NCBI GenBank assembly: GCA_020427625.1
Contig: JAGQOI010000207.1
Location: forward strand, 1-12,220
Length of the DNA: 12,220 nt
Direction of reading: 5' to 3'
DNA from: Phycisphaerales bacterium
GTDB taxonomy: Bacteria > Planctomycetota > Phycisphaerae > Phycisphaerales > SM1A02
A program made the position numbers and the translations under genes. Positions 5,941 through 12,220 of this stretch are shown in pieces (position 1 is the stretch's first letter; each line of letters begins with the position of its first letter). Under the pieces are notes generated by a model. That model was not told where the DNA came from. It was given only the letters and a program-made list of their open reading frames with translations, and ran no database searches.

Positions 5941-8198
5941 AGCTGCTCCGACGATTCCCGCTCATGGCGTTCACGCTCGTGCTGCTGAGCATCCTCGGCA
6001 TCTGCGTCGGACTCAAGAGCGTCGGCCTGCTGCTCGTCGCCGGTCCGCTCGCGGCGATGAGCTGGTACGTGACCGAGGGTCCGCGCGGCCGTCACCTGCC
6101 GCGCTGGGCGGCGAACGTGCTCACCATCGGCGCCTGTCTCAACGTCTTCATCGACCTGCTCGGTTCGGAGCAGGAGGTCATCGGCGTGCTCGGTCGCTTC
6201 ATCGTCTGGCTCACGCTCATCAAGCTCTACGAACCGAAGACGCCGAAGGACTACGGCAACCTGCTCGCGCTGAGCCTGCTGCTCATGATGACGGGATGTC
6301 TCGCGACCGTGGACCTGCTCTTCGGCATCCTGCTCATCGTCTATGCCGCGCTCGGACTCTACGTCCTGCTGCTCTTCCAGCTTCACGCCGGATTCGAACT
6401 GGCGAAGCGCCGGCGGACGGAGACGGTGCCCGCCGACTACCGGCTCGCGCCGCCGCTGCGGCCGCTGTTCGGGCGCAGCGCGGCCGGGCACTTCGCGGTG
6501 TCGGTCGCCGTCGTCGCCGTCGTCGGCCTGTCGCTCGCGGTGATGATCTTCATCGTGACGCCGCGCGGGAGCGGCCACGGCTTCCTCAACCGTCTGCGCC
6601 GCGATCGCGACCAGTCGGTCACCGCCTTCGTCGACAGCGTGAACCTTCAGACCGGCACCCGGATCACGAGTTCGCGGCGGCCGGTCATGACGGTGCGCAT
6701 CGTCGACGCCGCGAACGAACCCGTGCACCTCAACCAGCCGCTGATGCTCCGCGGCGCGACGCTGGAGCAGTACCGTTCCGGCGGACGCTGGGCGAGCAAC
6801 GATCCGCACCCGCGCACGATCCGGACCGACGAGGACGTCCTCACGTCGCTCGCCGCCGACGCCGTCGACACCGGCCCGGGACTCGAGGTCAACGTGACGT
6901 TCATCCAGCCGAGCCGCACGCTCTTCGCGCCCTATGCGCCGACCGCGATCGCGACCCGGACGCCCACCGTCCTCGAGTACGATCCGCCCTCCCAGACCCT
7001 CCGCTTCGGCGACGTCGAACGACTCAACGCCTACCGCGTCCGGTGGAACCCGACGCCGTCCGACGGCCTCGCGGCGGCGCTCACCGACGGCCCGATCTCG
7101 ACGCGGCCCGTCGCGGGCGGCCAGTACCGCAACGATCGCGTGCGGGCGATGGCGACGCAGATCCTCGAAGCCGCGCGAACGCCCGTCGACTCGCCGGCCG
7201 CGCTCCAGAACGACGCGTACTGGCAGTGGACGCGCCAGGCGGCGCAGGCGTTCATGCGTCGTCTCCAGGGCGGCTCGTACGGCTACACGACGGACCTGAG
7301 CGACGTGCCGCCGGCCCCGGCGTCGCAGGATCCGGTCGAGCGGTTCCTCGCCGAGACGAAGCGCGGTCACTGCGAGTACTTCGCGTCGGGTCTCGCGGCG
7401 TTGTGCCAGTCGGTGAACGTTCCCGTCCGCATCGTCACCGGCTACATGACGCAGGAGTACGACGACACCGACCAGACGTACATCGTCCGCGAGGCGAACG
7501 CGCACGCGTGGGTCGAGGTCCAGACCGGTCCGTCGCGCTGGACGACGTTCGATCCGTCGCCGCCGACGATCCTCGCGGACCAGGAGAGCACCGACGGCCT
7601 GGCCGATCGTCTGCGCTGGTTCTACGACCGGCTCGAGATGAACTGGAGCACGAACATCGTCGCCTTCGACGGCTCGACGCAGACGCAGATGATGGACCGG
7701 CTCGACCTGCGCTGGTCGGACCAGCTCGCGACCTTCATGGCCCGCGTGCGCCAATGGGCCGGCGCGGTGAACCGCGCGTTCTACTTCGGCTGGGCCGGGT
7801 ACGCCTGGATGGTGCTCGTGGGGTTCATCCTCGCGCTGTCCATCGGCGTGCTCGTCCGGCTCGTGCGACGCCGCCGGCGCATTCACCGCGTGCTCCAGCT
7901 CCACCATGTCACCGGCGCGGAGTATCGACGCATCCTCGGACAGGTCGGGTTCTACCTCGACATGCTCGGCGTGCTCCGTCGCGCCGGATACGCGAAGCCC
8001 GACTGGTCGCCGCCGCGCCTGCACGCGGCATCGATCGCGCCCCGCATCCCGGCCGCCGCGCCGACCGTGGAGCGCCTCATCGACGCGTTCTACGCCGTCC
8101 GGTTCGGCGGACGGTCGCTCGATCGCGACGAGGCGCGGACGATGGAGCGACTCGTCATCGAACTCGAACAGCAACTCCAGCGCCCGGAGGCCGCATGA
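5937..8198 (+). CDS. TgpA-like membrane transglutaminase (DUF3488-type N-terminus, transglutaminase core, DUF4129-like tail)
   Basis: 753 residues from a GTG that overlaps the DUF58 stop; GGAGG (5925-5929) sits 7 bases upstream. The first 210 residues contain about five to six membrane segments (10-44, 58-75, 84-97, 106-148, 188-207) typical of the TgpA N-terminus. A large extracytoplasmic part follows (210-610). It holds a transglutaminase core with a complete Cys-His-Asp triad: Cys479 in GHCEYFASGLAALC, His523 in NAHAWVEV and Asp539 in FDPSPP. The family may act as protein cross-linkers or proteases; the substrate is unknown. One more membrane helix (about 615-645) leads to a cytosolic helical tail resembling DUF4129. 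TgpA-like proteins usually occur with DUF58 and MoxR genes. Coupling to the methyltransferase is by ATGA (8195-8198). Nothing suggests loss of function. Confidence 0.94.
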   Translation: MKLLRRFPLMAFTLVLLSILGICVGLKSVGLLLVAGPLAAMSWYVTEGPRGRHLPRWAANVLTIGACLNVFIDLLGSEQEVIGVLGRFIVWLTLIKLYEPKTPKDYGNLLALSLLLMMTGCLATVDLLFGILLIVYAALGLYVLLLFQLHAGFELAKRRRTETVPADYRLAPPLRPLFGRSAAGHFAVSVAVVAVVGLSLAVMIFIVTPRGSGHGFLNRLRRDRDQSVTAFVDSVNLQTGTRITSSRRPVMTVRIVDAANEPVHLNQPLMLRGATLEQYRSGGRWASNDPHPRTIRTDEDVLTSLAADAVDTGPGLEVNVTFIQPSRTLFAPYAPTAIATRTPTVLEYDPPSQTLRFGDVERLNAYRVRWNPTPSDGLAAALTDGPISTRPVAGGQYRNDRVRAMATQILEAARTPVDSPAALQNDAYWQWTRQAAQAFMRRLQGGSYGYTTDLSDVPPAPASQDPVERFLAETKRGHCEYFASGLAALCQSVNVPVRIVTGYMTQEYDDTDQTYIVREANAHAWVEVQTGPSRWTTFDPSPPTILADQESTDGLADRLRWFYDRLEMNWSTNIVAFDGSTQTQMMDRLDLRWSDQLATFMARVRQWAGAVNRAFYFGWAGYAWMVLVGFILALSIGVLVRLVRRRRRIHRVLQLHHVTGAEYRRILGQVGFYLDMLGVLRRAGYAKPDWSPPRLHAASIAPRIPAAAPTVERLIDAFYAVRFGGRSLDRDEARTMERLVIELEQQLQRPEAA

Positions 8199-8914
8199 AC
8201 GACACGGGCTCGACATCCGACCGTTTCGATCCGTGGATCGACGACCAGTTTCCGCACGACCAGGCGCGGTCCGACGCGCAGATCGCCGGGCTCCTCGCCC
8301 GCCTCGGCGCGCTCGGACGTCCGGGACGGGTGCTCGATCTCGGCTGCGGCTCGGGACGCGTGCTCGTCCCGCTCGCCGCGGCCGGACACGAGGTGTTCGG
8401 GATCGACCGCGACGCCCGATACCTCGACGAAGCCGATGCCGCCCTGAACGGCACGCCCGCGACGCTCATCCGCGGCGACTTCCTGCACGGTCTCCCGGAC
8501 CTCGGACCGTTCGACCTCATCCTCTGTCTCGGCAACACGTGGATGACGATCGTGGAGGTCGATCTCGGGATCGTCGTGATGGCGCGTCTGGCCGGCGCGC
8601 TCGTCCCGGGAGGCTCGGTCGTGCTCGACGACTTCCCCTTCGAGTTCTGGGCCGAGGTCACCGAGGGCAACTGGCTCGCCGGCGTGAGCGAGGACGAGTC
8701 GATGCAGCTCGTCTGGGAGCCGGGCGACACCGTCCTCGCCCTTCGACACGACGGCGCGGTCGATACGGCCTCGTGGACGCCCGGACCCGACGACACGCGG
8801 GTCCGTCTCTGGTCCATGGGCGCCCTCCGCCTCCTCGCCCGGCTCACCGGGTTATCGGCTCCGGAACGCGACGAAGCATCGGGTTTGCTGATCCTGTCAA
8901 TCGGGCAGGATTGA
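8195..8914 (+). CDS. Class I SAM-dependent methyltransferase
   Basis: 239 residues. The ATG overlaps the transglutaminase stop (ATGA), with GGAGG (8186-8190) 4 bases upstream. The Rossmann-type methyltransferase motifs are clear: motif I VLDLGCGSGR (46-55) for SAM binding, the acidic end of strand 2 in FGIDRD (68-73, ribose hydroxyl binding), GDFLHGLPDLGPFDLILCLG (94-113) around motif II, and LVPGGSVVLDD (136-146) as motif III. The substrate cannot be told from these motifs; the sequence after residue 150 (FWAEVTEGNW) is not diagnostic. No signal peptide or membrane helix is present, so it acts in the cytosol. It is the last gene of the operon, and whether it serves the transglutaminase system or merely shares transcription is open. 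Confidence 0.9.
   Translation: MNDTGSTSDRFDPWIDDQFPHDQARSDAQIAGLLARLGALGRPGRVLDLGCGSGRVLVPLAAAGHEVFGIDRDARYLDEADAALNGTPATLIRGDFLHGLPDLGPFDLILCLGNTWMTIVEVDLGIVVMARLAGALVPGGSVVLDDFPFEFWAEVTEGNWLAGVSEDESMQLVWEPGDTVLALRHDGAVDTASWTPGPDDTRVRLWSMGALRLLARLTGLSAPERDEASGLLILSIGQD
8891..8911 (+). other. Hairpin at the 3' end of the methyltransferase gene
   Basis: ATCCTGTC (8891-8898) can pair with GGCAGGAT (8904-8911), eight pairs including one G-T, around a 5-base loop. It ends just before the TGA at 8912-8914. No T-run follows. It may be a weak terminator or an mRNA 3'-end stabiliser for the operon. Confidence 0.3.
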
Positions 8915-8945
8915 TCCATCCTCGCCGATGCGATTCCGATGAACC

Positions 8946-8987
8946 GCACGCGGGGCGCGGCCGATGGTGCCGAACGACGCCCCGTGC
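8946..8987 (+). terminator. Strong two-tier hairpin between methyltransferase and PilZ genes
   Basis: GCAC (8946-8949) plus GGGGCG (8952-8957) pair with CGCCCC (8978-8983) plus GTGC (8984-8987), ten pairs with a 2-base bulge. Inside, CGGC (8958-8961) pairs with GCCG (8969-8972). It sits 30 bases after the operon's last stop and 70 before the PilZ start. No T-tract follows, so it is either a terminator of the U-less type or a structured 5' leader of the PilZ mRNA. The rest of the 143-base gap shows no clear promoter. Confidence 0.38.
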
Positions 8988-9057
8988 GCGGCCCTGCCTT
9001 CCGCCGCACGTGGGTTCCCGATCATCGAGCATCCACGGCAATCGAGGAGGGGTCGAC

Positions 9058-9909
9058 GTGCCCGCCAACCGATCACGAACCGCCAACTGGCGCCAATGTC
9101 TCGACCAACTGCTCGCCCGGAACGGCGCCCTGGAGATCGCCGTCGACGGCGGCGACGAGGCGCTGGAGTCCGGCGCCGTGCACGTCATCTGGCGCGTGCG
9201 CCTCCTCGAACTCTCGGACACCGAGATCGTCGTCGAGCAGCCCTGCGCGCTCGGACACGACCTCTGCCTCGAACGAGGCGTCCCCCTCGTCGCCGTCATC
9301 GCCATCGGACAGAACCGCTGGATGTTCCGCACCCGGAACCTCGGCGCCTGCATCCGCAGCGGGCCGCGGGGCGACGGCGTCCGCGGACTCCGCCTCGACG
9401 CGCCCACCTCGGTCCGGCGCTGTCATCGGCGCTCCCACTATCGCGTCGACACCGCGTCGCTCAACCTGCCGAACGTCGAGATGTGGCCGCTGCTCGACCC
9501 GAAGTCCGTCATCGTCGCCGAACACGCCAACGAAGTCTCGTTCCGCGACGACGACGCCGGCACGACCGCGCCGAAGGAACTCGTCCTGCCCGAGGTCGGA
9601 CCGAAGATCGTCGCGACGCTCATGAACCTCGGCGGCGGCGGCCTGGGCCTGCGCGTCGAGCCCGACGACCGGCCGTCCCTGTCGCGACACAAGCTGTTCT
9701 GGCTGCGCTTCGCGCTCCCGCCGGAGATGCAGACGCCGATCTGCGCCACCGGCAAACTCGTGCACACGCACATCGACTCGTCGCAGTACGCCTACGCCGG
9801 CATGTCGTTCGACTTCTCGCAGAATCCCGGGCACCAGCAGTTCGTGCTCGAACAGATCGTGCAGTACCTCGACCGACAGCAGGCCGCGTCGCTGCGATGC
9901 TCGGCGTGA
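9058..9909 (+). CDS. PilZ-domain-like protein, probable c-di-GMP-responsive protein
   Basis: 283 residues from a GTG with a near-perfect GGAGG (9046-9050) 7 bases upstream. Residues 20-115 look like a YcgR-type N-terminal beta domain (ALEIAVDGGDE, WRVRLLELSDTEIVVEQP, RWMFRTRNLG). At 120-130 the Arg-rich PilZ entry motif appears (RRCHRRSHYRV, containing RxxxR as R125/R129). The second motif lies at 190-197, NLGGGGLG. This matches the (D/N)xSxxG signature except that Gly replaces Ser. About 60 residues separate the two motifs, more than the usual 20-30, because of an insert around 140-180. In known PilZ proteins both motifs contact cyclic di-GMP, so binding is plausible but may be altered. The C-terminal half (210-275) fits the PilZ barrel and helix. 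No membrane segment is present. It stands alone, converging on the next gene across a 16-base gap. Confidence 0.75.
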   Translation: MPANRSRTANWRQCLDQLLARNGALEIAVDGGDEALESGAVHVIWRVRLLELSDTEIVVEQPCALGHDLCLERGVPLVAVIAIGQNRWMFRTRNLGACIRSGPRGDGVRGLRLDAPTSVRRCHRRSHYRVDTASLNLPNVEMWPLLDPKSVIVAEHANEVSFRDDDAGTTAPKELVLPEVGPKIVATLMNLGGGGLGLRVEPDDRPSLSRHKLFWLRFALPPEMQTPICATGKLVHTHIDSSQYAYAGMSFDFSQNPGHQQFVLEQIVQYLDRQQAASLRCSA

Positions 9910-9925
9910 GTCCGACCCGCCGTCC

Positions 9926-10588
9926 TCACGCGGGGCGCAGCGCCTCGCCGCACTCGGAACAGCGCGCCGACGCGCCGATCGGGTACGCGCACCCGGGACA
10001 TCGTCCCCGCCGGCGCCGCACCCAGCGCACCATCGCCTGCGCGATCGCCGTGACGACGCGCACCGCCGTCGCCGCGAGCACGCCCGCCGCGACCACGTTC
10101 ACCGCCATGCCCGCCCACATCGGTCGCAGGGGCAGCAGCGCGCGCCGACCCCACGGATTCGACGGCACCCACACGAGCCCCCGATACTCCCACCGGCGCG
10201 TCGACGCGTCCCGGCGCCACAGCACCCCGTCGACGCACCGCAGCGGCCAGCCCGCGCGATAGCGCACGCCCTCGATCGCGGATCGGCCCGGTCGATCCGG
10301 TCGCGGCACGGGCAGGCTCGAGATGCGCACCGAGTCCATGCCGAAGTCGACGTTCCGGACGGTGGTCGGACCGACCTCGATCGGCCCGACGTCGCCGTAC
10401 GGCACGTGTTCGAGAAACCACGCCCGCTGAGCCGCCGTCGTCGGACGAACCTGCGGATCCCCGCCGAGCACGGCGCCGGCGACGCACAGGTACACCGCGC
10501 CCGCGTTCATCGCCGCGCCGACCATGAGCCAGCCGACGAGGCGCAGTCCGAGCATCGGCCATCGGCGTGATGACGACATGGATCCCAT
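9926..10588 (-). CDS. Small two-helix membrane protein with C-terminal zinc ribbon
   Basis: 220 residues. The first ATG (10588-10586) has no Shine-Dalgarno sequence. An internal ATG three codons on (10579-10577) has GGGA shortly before it and is an alternative start. Helices lie near 14-42 and 157-185. The 115 residues between them would be extracytoplasmic or lumenal and resemble no domain I know. The C-terminal cytosolic part is Arg-rich and ends in a zinc-ribbon motif with Cys197, Cys200, Cys210 and Cys213 (RCPGCAYPIGASARCSECG). CPxCxY...CxECG endings are very common in planctomycete membrane proteins, and that is the main reason for my taxonomic guess; their role is unknown to me. It is transcribed away from the epimerase gene, sharing a 78-base divergent region. 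Confidence 0.82.
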   Translation of the reverse strand: MGSMSSSRRWPMLGLRLVGWLMVGAAMNAGAVYLCVAGAVLGGDPQVRPTTAAQRAWFLEHVPYGDVGPIEVGPTTVRNVDFGMDSVRISSLPVPRPDRPGRSAIEGVRYRAGWPLRCVDGVLWRRDASTRRWEYRGLVWVPSNPWGRRALLPLRPMWAGMAVNVVAAGVLAATAVRVVTAIAQAMVRWVRRRRGRCPGCAYPIGASARCSECGEALRPA

Positions 10589-10654
10589 TCAACCGCGCGG
10601 CCGACACGACCACAAGACCCGGCCGCCCGGATCCGCAGGATGGATCCCGATCCG
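10580..10654. repeat. Three GGATCC palindromes and a GGATC-type inverted repeat in the divergent region
   Basis: GGATCC occurs at 10580-10585, 10629-10634 and 10642-10647. In addition, CGGATC (10628-10633) and GATCCG (10649-10654) form an inverted repeat immediately before the epimerase -10 element. The cluster could be a binding site acting on both divergent genes. It may equally reflect the general abundance of GATC/GGATC words in this genome. Confidence 0.25.
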
Positions 10655-10660
10655 TATGAT
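10655..10660 (+). promoter_or_regulatory. -10 element placing the epimerase mRNA start at its ATG
   Basis: TATGAT (5/6 of TATAAT) ends seven bases before the A of the ATG at 10667, the usual distance from a -10 box to the transcription start. No Shine-Dalgarno precedes that ATG. Together these suggest a leaderless transcript. No good -35 is seen 16-18 bases upstream. Confidence 0.42.
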
Positions 10661-10666
10661 GAACGC

Positions 10667-11608
10667 ATGACGCTCGATCTTCGCGATCTCCGTCTCGTCG
10701 TCACCGGCGGCGCCGGCTTCCTCGGCCGCGCCGTCTGCGCCCGCCTCGACGCGCGAGGCTGCTCGACGGTCATCGTCCCCCGACGCGCCGACTACGACCT
10801 CACCACCGAAGCCGACGTCGCCCGACTCTACGCCCACGCCCGTCCGGACGTCGTCCTGCACCTCGCGGCGGAGGTCGGCGGCATCGGCGCGAACCGCGCG
10901 AATCCCGGACGGTACTTCTACGCCAACATGGCGATGGCCCTGCATCTCATCGAACACGCGCGACGTGTCGCCCTGCGGAAGTTCGTCCAGGTCGGCACCA
11001 TCTGCGCCTACCCGAACGACACGCCCGTGCCCTTCCGCGAAGCCGATCTCTGGCGCGGCTACCCGGAACCGACGAACGCGCCGTACGGCATCGCCAAGAA
11101 GGCGGCCCTCGTCATGCTCGACGCCTATCACCGACAGTACGGGCTCGCCGGCGCGTACGTCCTGCCCGTCAACCTCTACGGGCCGCACGACAACTTCGAC
11201 CTCCACACGTCGCACGTCATTCCCGCCCTCATCCGCAAGTGCATCGAAGCACAGGCGCGTCGGGAGGACCGGATCGTCGTCTGGGGGACCGGCGCCGCGA
11301 GCCGCGAGTTCCTCTACGTCGACGACGCGGCCGAAGCCGTGGTCCGTGCCGCGGAACGCCTCGACGATCCTGAACCGGTGAACCTCGGCACCGGCGCGGA
11401 GATCACGATCCGCGACCTCGTCACGCTCATCGCGCGCCTCACGGGCTTCGACGGCGAGATCGTCTGGGACACGACGAAGCCCGACGGCCAGCCTCGACGG
11501 TGTCTCGACACGACCCGCGCCGCCGCCCGCCTCGACTGGCGAGCCGCGGTGGACTTCGAGGACGGCCTGCGCCGCACGATCGAGTGGTATCGCGCGTCGG
11601 CGACGTAG
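10667..11608 (+). CDS. fcl: GDP-L-fucose synthase-like NAD(P)-dependent epimerase/reductase
   Basis: 313 residues from the chosen ATG. An in-frame ATG at 10640 would add nine residues, but it would lie upstream of the -10 element and its AGG is too close to serve. This extended short-chain dehydrogenase has the cofactor motif GGAGFLG (14-20) and LHLAAEVGGIGAN (64-76). The active site is Thr111 with Cys113 (VGTICAYP), Tyr140 and Lys144 (YGIAKK), and His183 (SHVIPAL). NLYGPHDNF (169-177), SREFLYVDD (212-220) and KPDGQPRRCLD (271-281) are hallmarks of GDP-fucose synthase, which converts GDP-4-keto-6-deoxymannose to GDP-L-fucose by epimerisation and NADPH reduction. In the usual SSC motif the catalytic Ser is replaced by Thr, a conservative change. 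The gene for GDP-mannose dehydratase is not adjacent. A related sugar product is possible, so the family is surer than the exact reaction. Confidence 0.87.
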   Translation: MTLDLRDLRLVVTGGAGFLGRAVCARLDARGCSTVIVPRRADYDLTTEADVARLYAHARPDVVLHLAAEVGGIGANRANPGRYFYANMAMALHLIEHARRVALRKFVQVGTICAYPNDTPVPFREADLWRGYPEPTNAPYGIAKKAALVMLDAYHRQYGLAGAYVLPVNLYGPHDNFDLHTSHVIPALIRKCIEAQARREDRIVVWGTGAASREFLYVDDAAEAVVRAAERLDDPEPVNLGTGAEITIRDLVTLIARLTGFDGEIVWDTTKPDGQPRRCLDTTRAAARLDWRAAVDFEDGLRRTIEWYRASAT

Positions 11609-11671
11609 CCGCCGCGGGCGCCCATCGTGCATCGTCACCCGTACGCCTCACCACCTCACCCCGGTCTCACC

Positions 11672-12220
11672 ATGCTCGCCACCCTCACCCTCGTCGTCGG
11701 ACTCGCGTTCGCCCATCCGGGACATGATGTGCTGGTCGATCACCTCACGCGGCAGATCACGTTCCATCCCGGCGATGCCCGACTGTATCTCCGACGCGCA
11801 CGGACGTATTGCGACGGCGAACACTACGACGAGGCGCTCGCCGACTGCGATCGCGCGGCGACACTCGATCCGGACTCGCTGGACGTCCAACTCATTCGCG
11901 CCCGGATCCGGCTCGATCAGCACCAGCCCGACCAGGCGATCCGGCACGTCGACCTCGTCATCGCCCGTACACCGACGTTCGCGTCCGCCCACGCGATGCG
12001 CGGCGACGCGCTGCTCGCCCTCGGTCGACCCCTCGACGCCGCCGACGCCTACGGCGAGGCGATCCGCTGCACGCCCGACGCGCGACCGGAACAGTTCCTG
12101 CGCCGAGCCGCGGCCATCGCGGCGGCCGGGCCCGAGCATCTCGACGATGCGATCGCCTGCCTCGACGGCGGCATCGCAGTCCTCGGCCCGCTCGTCTCGC
12201 TCACGTCCGCCATCCACACG
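11672..12220 (+). CDS. Secreted TPR-repeat protein, 5' part (runs off the right edge)
   Basis: The frame is open from ATG 11672 to the last base (183 codons visible), so the end is missing. A short signal peptide is suggested by MLATLTLVVGLAFA with likely cleavage before His15. The mature part starts HPGHDVLVDHLTRQI, then tetratricopeptide repeats follow near 36-69 (ARLYLRRARTYCDGEHYDEA), 70-103 (DVQLIRARIRLDQHQPDQA), 104-137 (ASAHAMRGDALLALGRPLDA) and 141-174. Each has the small and aromatic residues and the Ala-rich second helix typical of TPRs. Such proteins scaffold protein-protein contacts; this one would work outside the cytoplasm. I recall similar HPGHD...LT..I proteins in related bacteria, sometimes next to a metallophosphoesterase, but what follows here is unseen. 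No Shine-Dalgarno precedes the ATG. The start lies 63 bases after the epimerase stop, so it may be co-transcribed. Confidence 0.85.
   Translation, partial: MLATLTLVVGLAFAHPGHDVLVDHLTRQITFHPGDARLYLRRARTYCDGEHYDEALADCDRAATLDPDSLDVQLIRARIRLDQHQPDQAIRHVDLVIARTPTFASAHAMRGDALLALGRPLDAADAYGEAIRCTPDARPEQFLRRAAAIAAAGPEHLDDAIACLDGGIAVLGPLVSLTSAIHT

Noticed and set aside
5904..8216. Long open frame (770 codons) on the minus strand opposite the transglutaminase
   Set aside because: Highly charged, with no hydrophobic or domain structure, and it opposes a transglutaminase with an intact catalytic triad.
9916..9934. Possible bidirectional terminator between the PilZ and zinc-ribbon genes (CCCGC/GCGGG)
   Set aside because: Only five pairs around a 9-base loop and no T-tract; easily chance at this GC content.
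11616..11623. GGGCGCCC palindrome after the epimerase stop as a terminator
   Set aside because: Eight bases with no loop and no T-run, so it cannot form a useful hairpin.
10589..11638. Minus-strand open frame (349 codons) opposite the epimerase
   Set aside because: The epimerase has all its active-site motifs; the opposite frame has none.
11648..12217. Minus-strand open frame (189 codons) at the right edge
   Set aside because: The plus strand over the same bases encodes a signal peptide and regular TPR repeats; the minus frame shows no pattern.
1..12220. CRISPR arrays, insertion sequences, phage or integrase genes, tRNA or rRNA
   Set aside because: No regular repeat-spacer pattern, no terminal inverted repeats with transposase, no integrase and no RNA gene signature seen on either strand.

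Overview
The window is very GC-rich (about two-thirds G+C by eye), with strong G/C third-position bias on the coding frames. It is densely packed with bacterial genes. The mix suggests a planctomycete, most likely the Phycisphaerae side of the phylum. The pointers are a membrane protein ending in a CPxCxY...CxEC zinc ribbon of the kind common there, a DUF58/transglutaminase pair, an atpC gene standing alone, and a secreted TPR protein. This placement is inference from gene content; no rRNA or other marker is present.

Layout: (1) 3-884 (+) is the C-terminal part of a hybrid sensor histidine kinase (ATPase domain plus receiver), cut by the window edge. (2) 907-2655 (-), convergent with it, is a nine-helix membrane protein whose cytosolic nucleotide-fold-like domain appears interrupted by two helices. 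Its upstream region holds a 22-codon in-frame leader ORF and a tandem 12-bp repeat. (3) 2876-3298 (+) is the F1 ATP synthase epsilon subunit with its own sigma70-type promoter. (4) 3415-8914 (+) looks like one operon: scpB, a small lipoprotein, a DUF58 protein, a TgpA-like membrane transglutaminase and a class I methyltransferase. Three of its four junctions are 4-base GTGA/ATGA overlaps; the fourth is spanned by a 15-codon mini-ORF. (5) 9058-9909 (+) is a PilZ-like protein. (6) 9926-10588 (-) is a small membrane protein with the C-terminal zinc ribbon, convergent with the PilZ gene. (7) 10667-11608 (+) is a GDP-L-fucose synthase-like epimerase that may be translated from a leaderless mRNA. 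(8) 11672 to the right edge (+) is a secreted TPR-repeat protein, truncated by the window.

How the genes fit together: the DUF58 and transglutaminase proteins form a familiar membrane pair, here joined by a lipoprotein with a carboxypeptidase-regulatory-like fold, which hints at an envelope function. The usual MoxR ATPase partner is not next to them, and scpB is not next to scpA. The kinase and PilZ genes are regulatory, and the epimerase belongs to nucleotide-sugar (surface glycan) synthesis. I see no phage, transposon, CRISPR array, tRNA or rRNA. No intergenic stretch exceeds about 220 bases. The most unusual item is the membrane protein at 907-2655 with its leader region.
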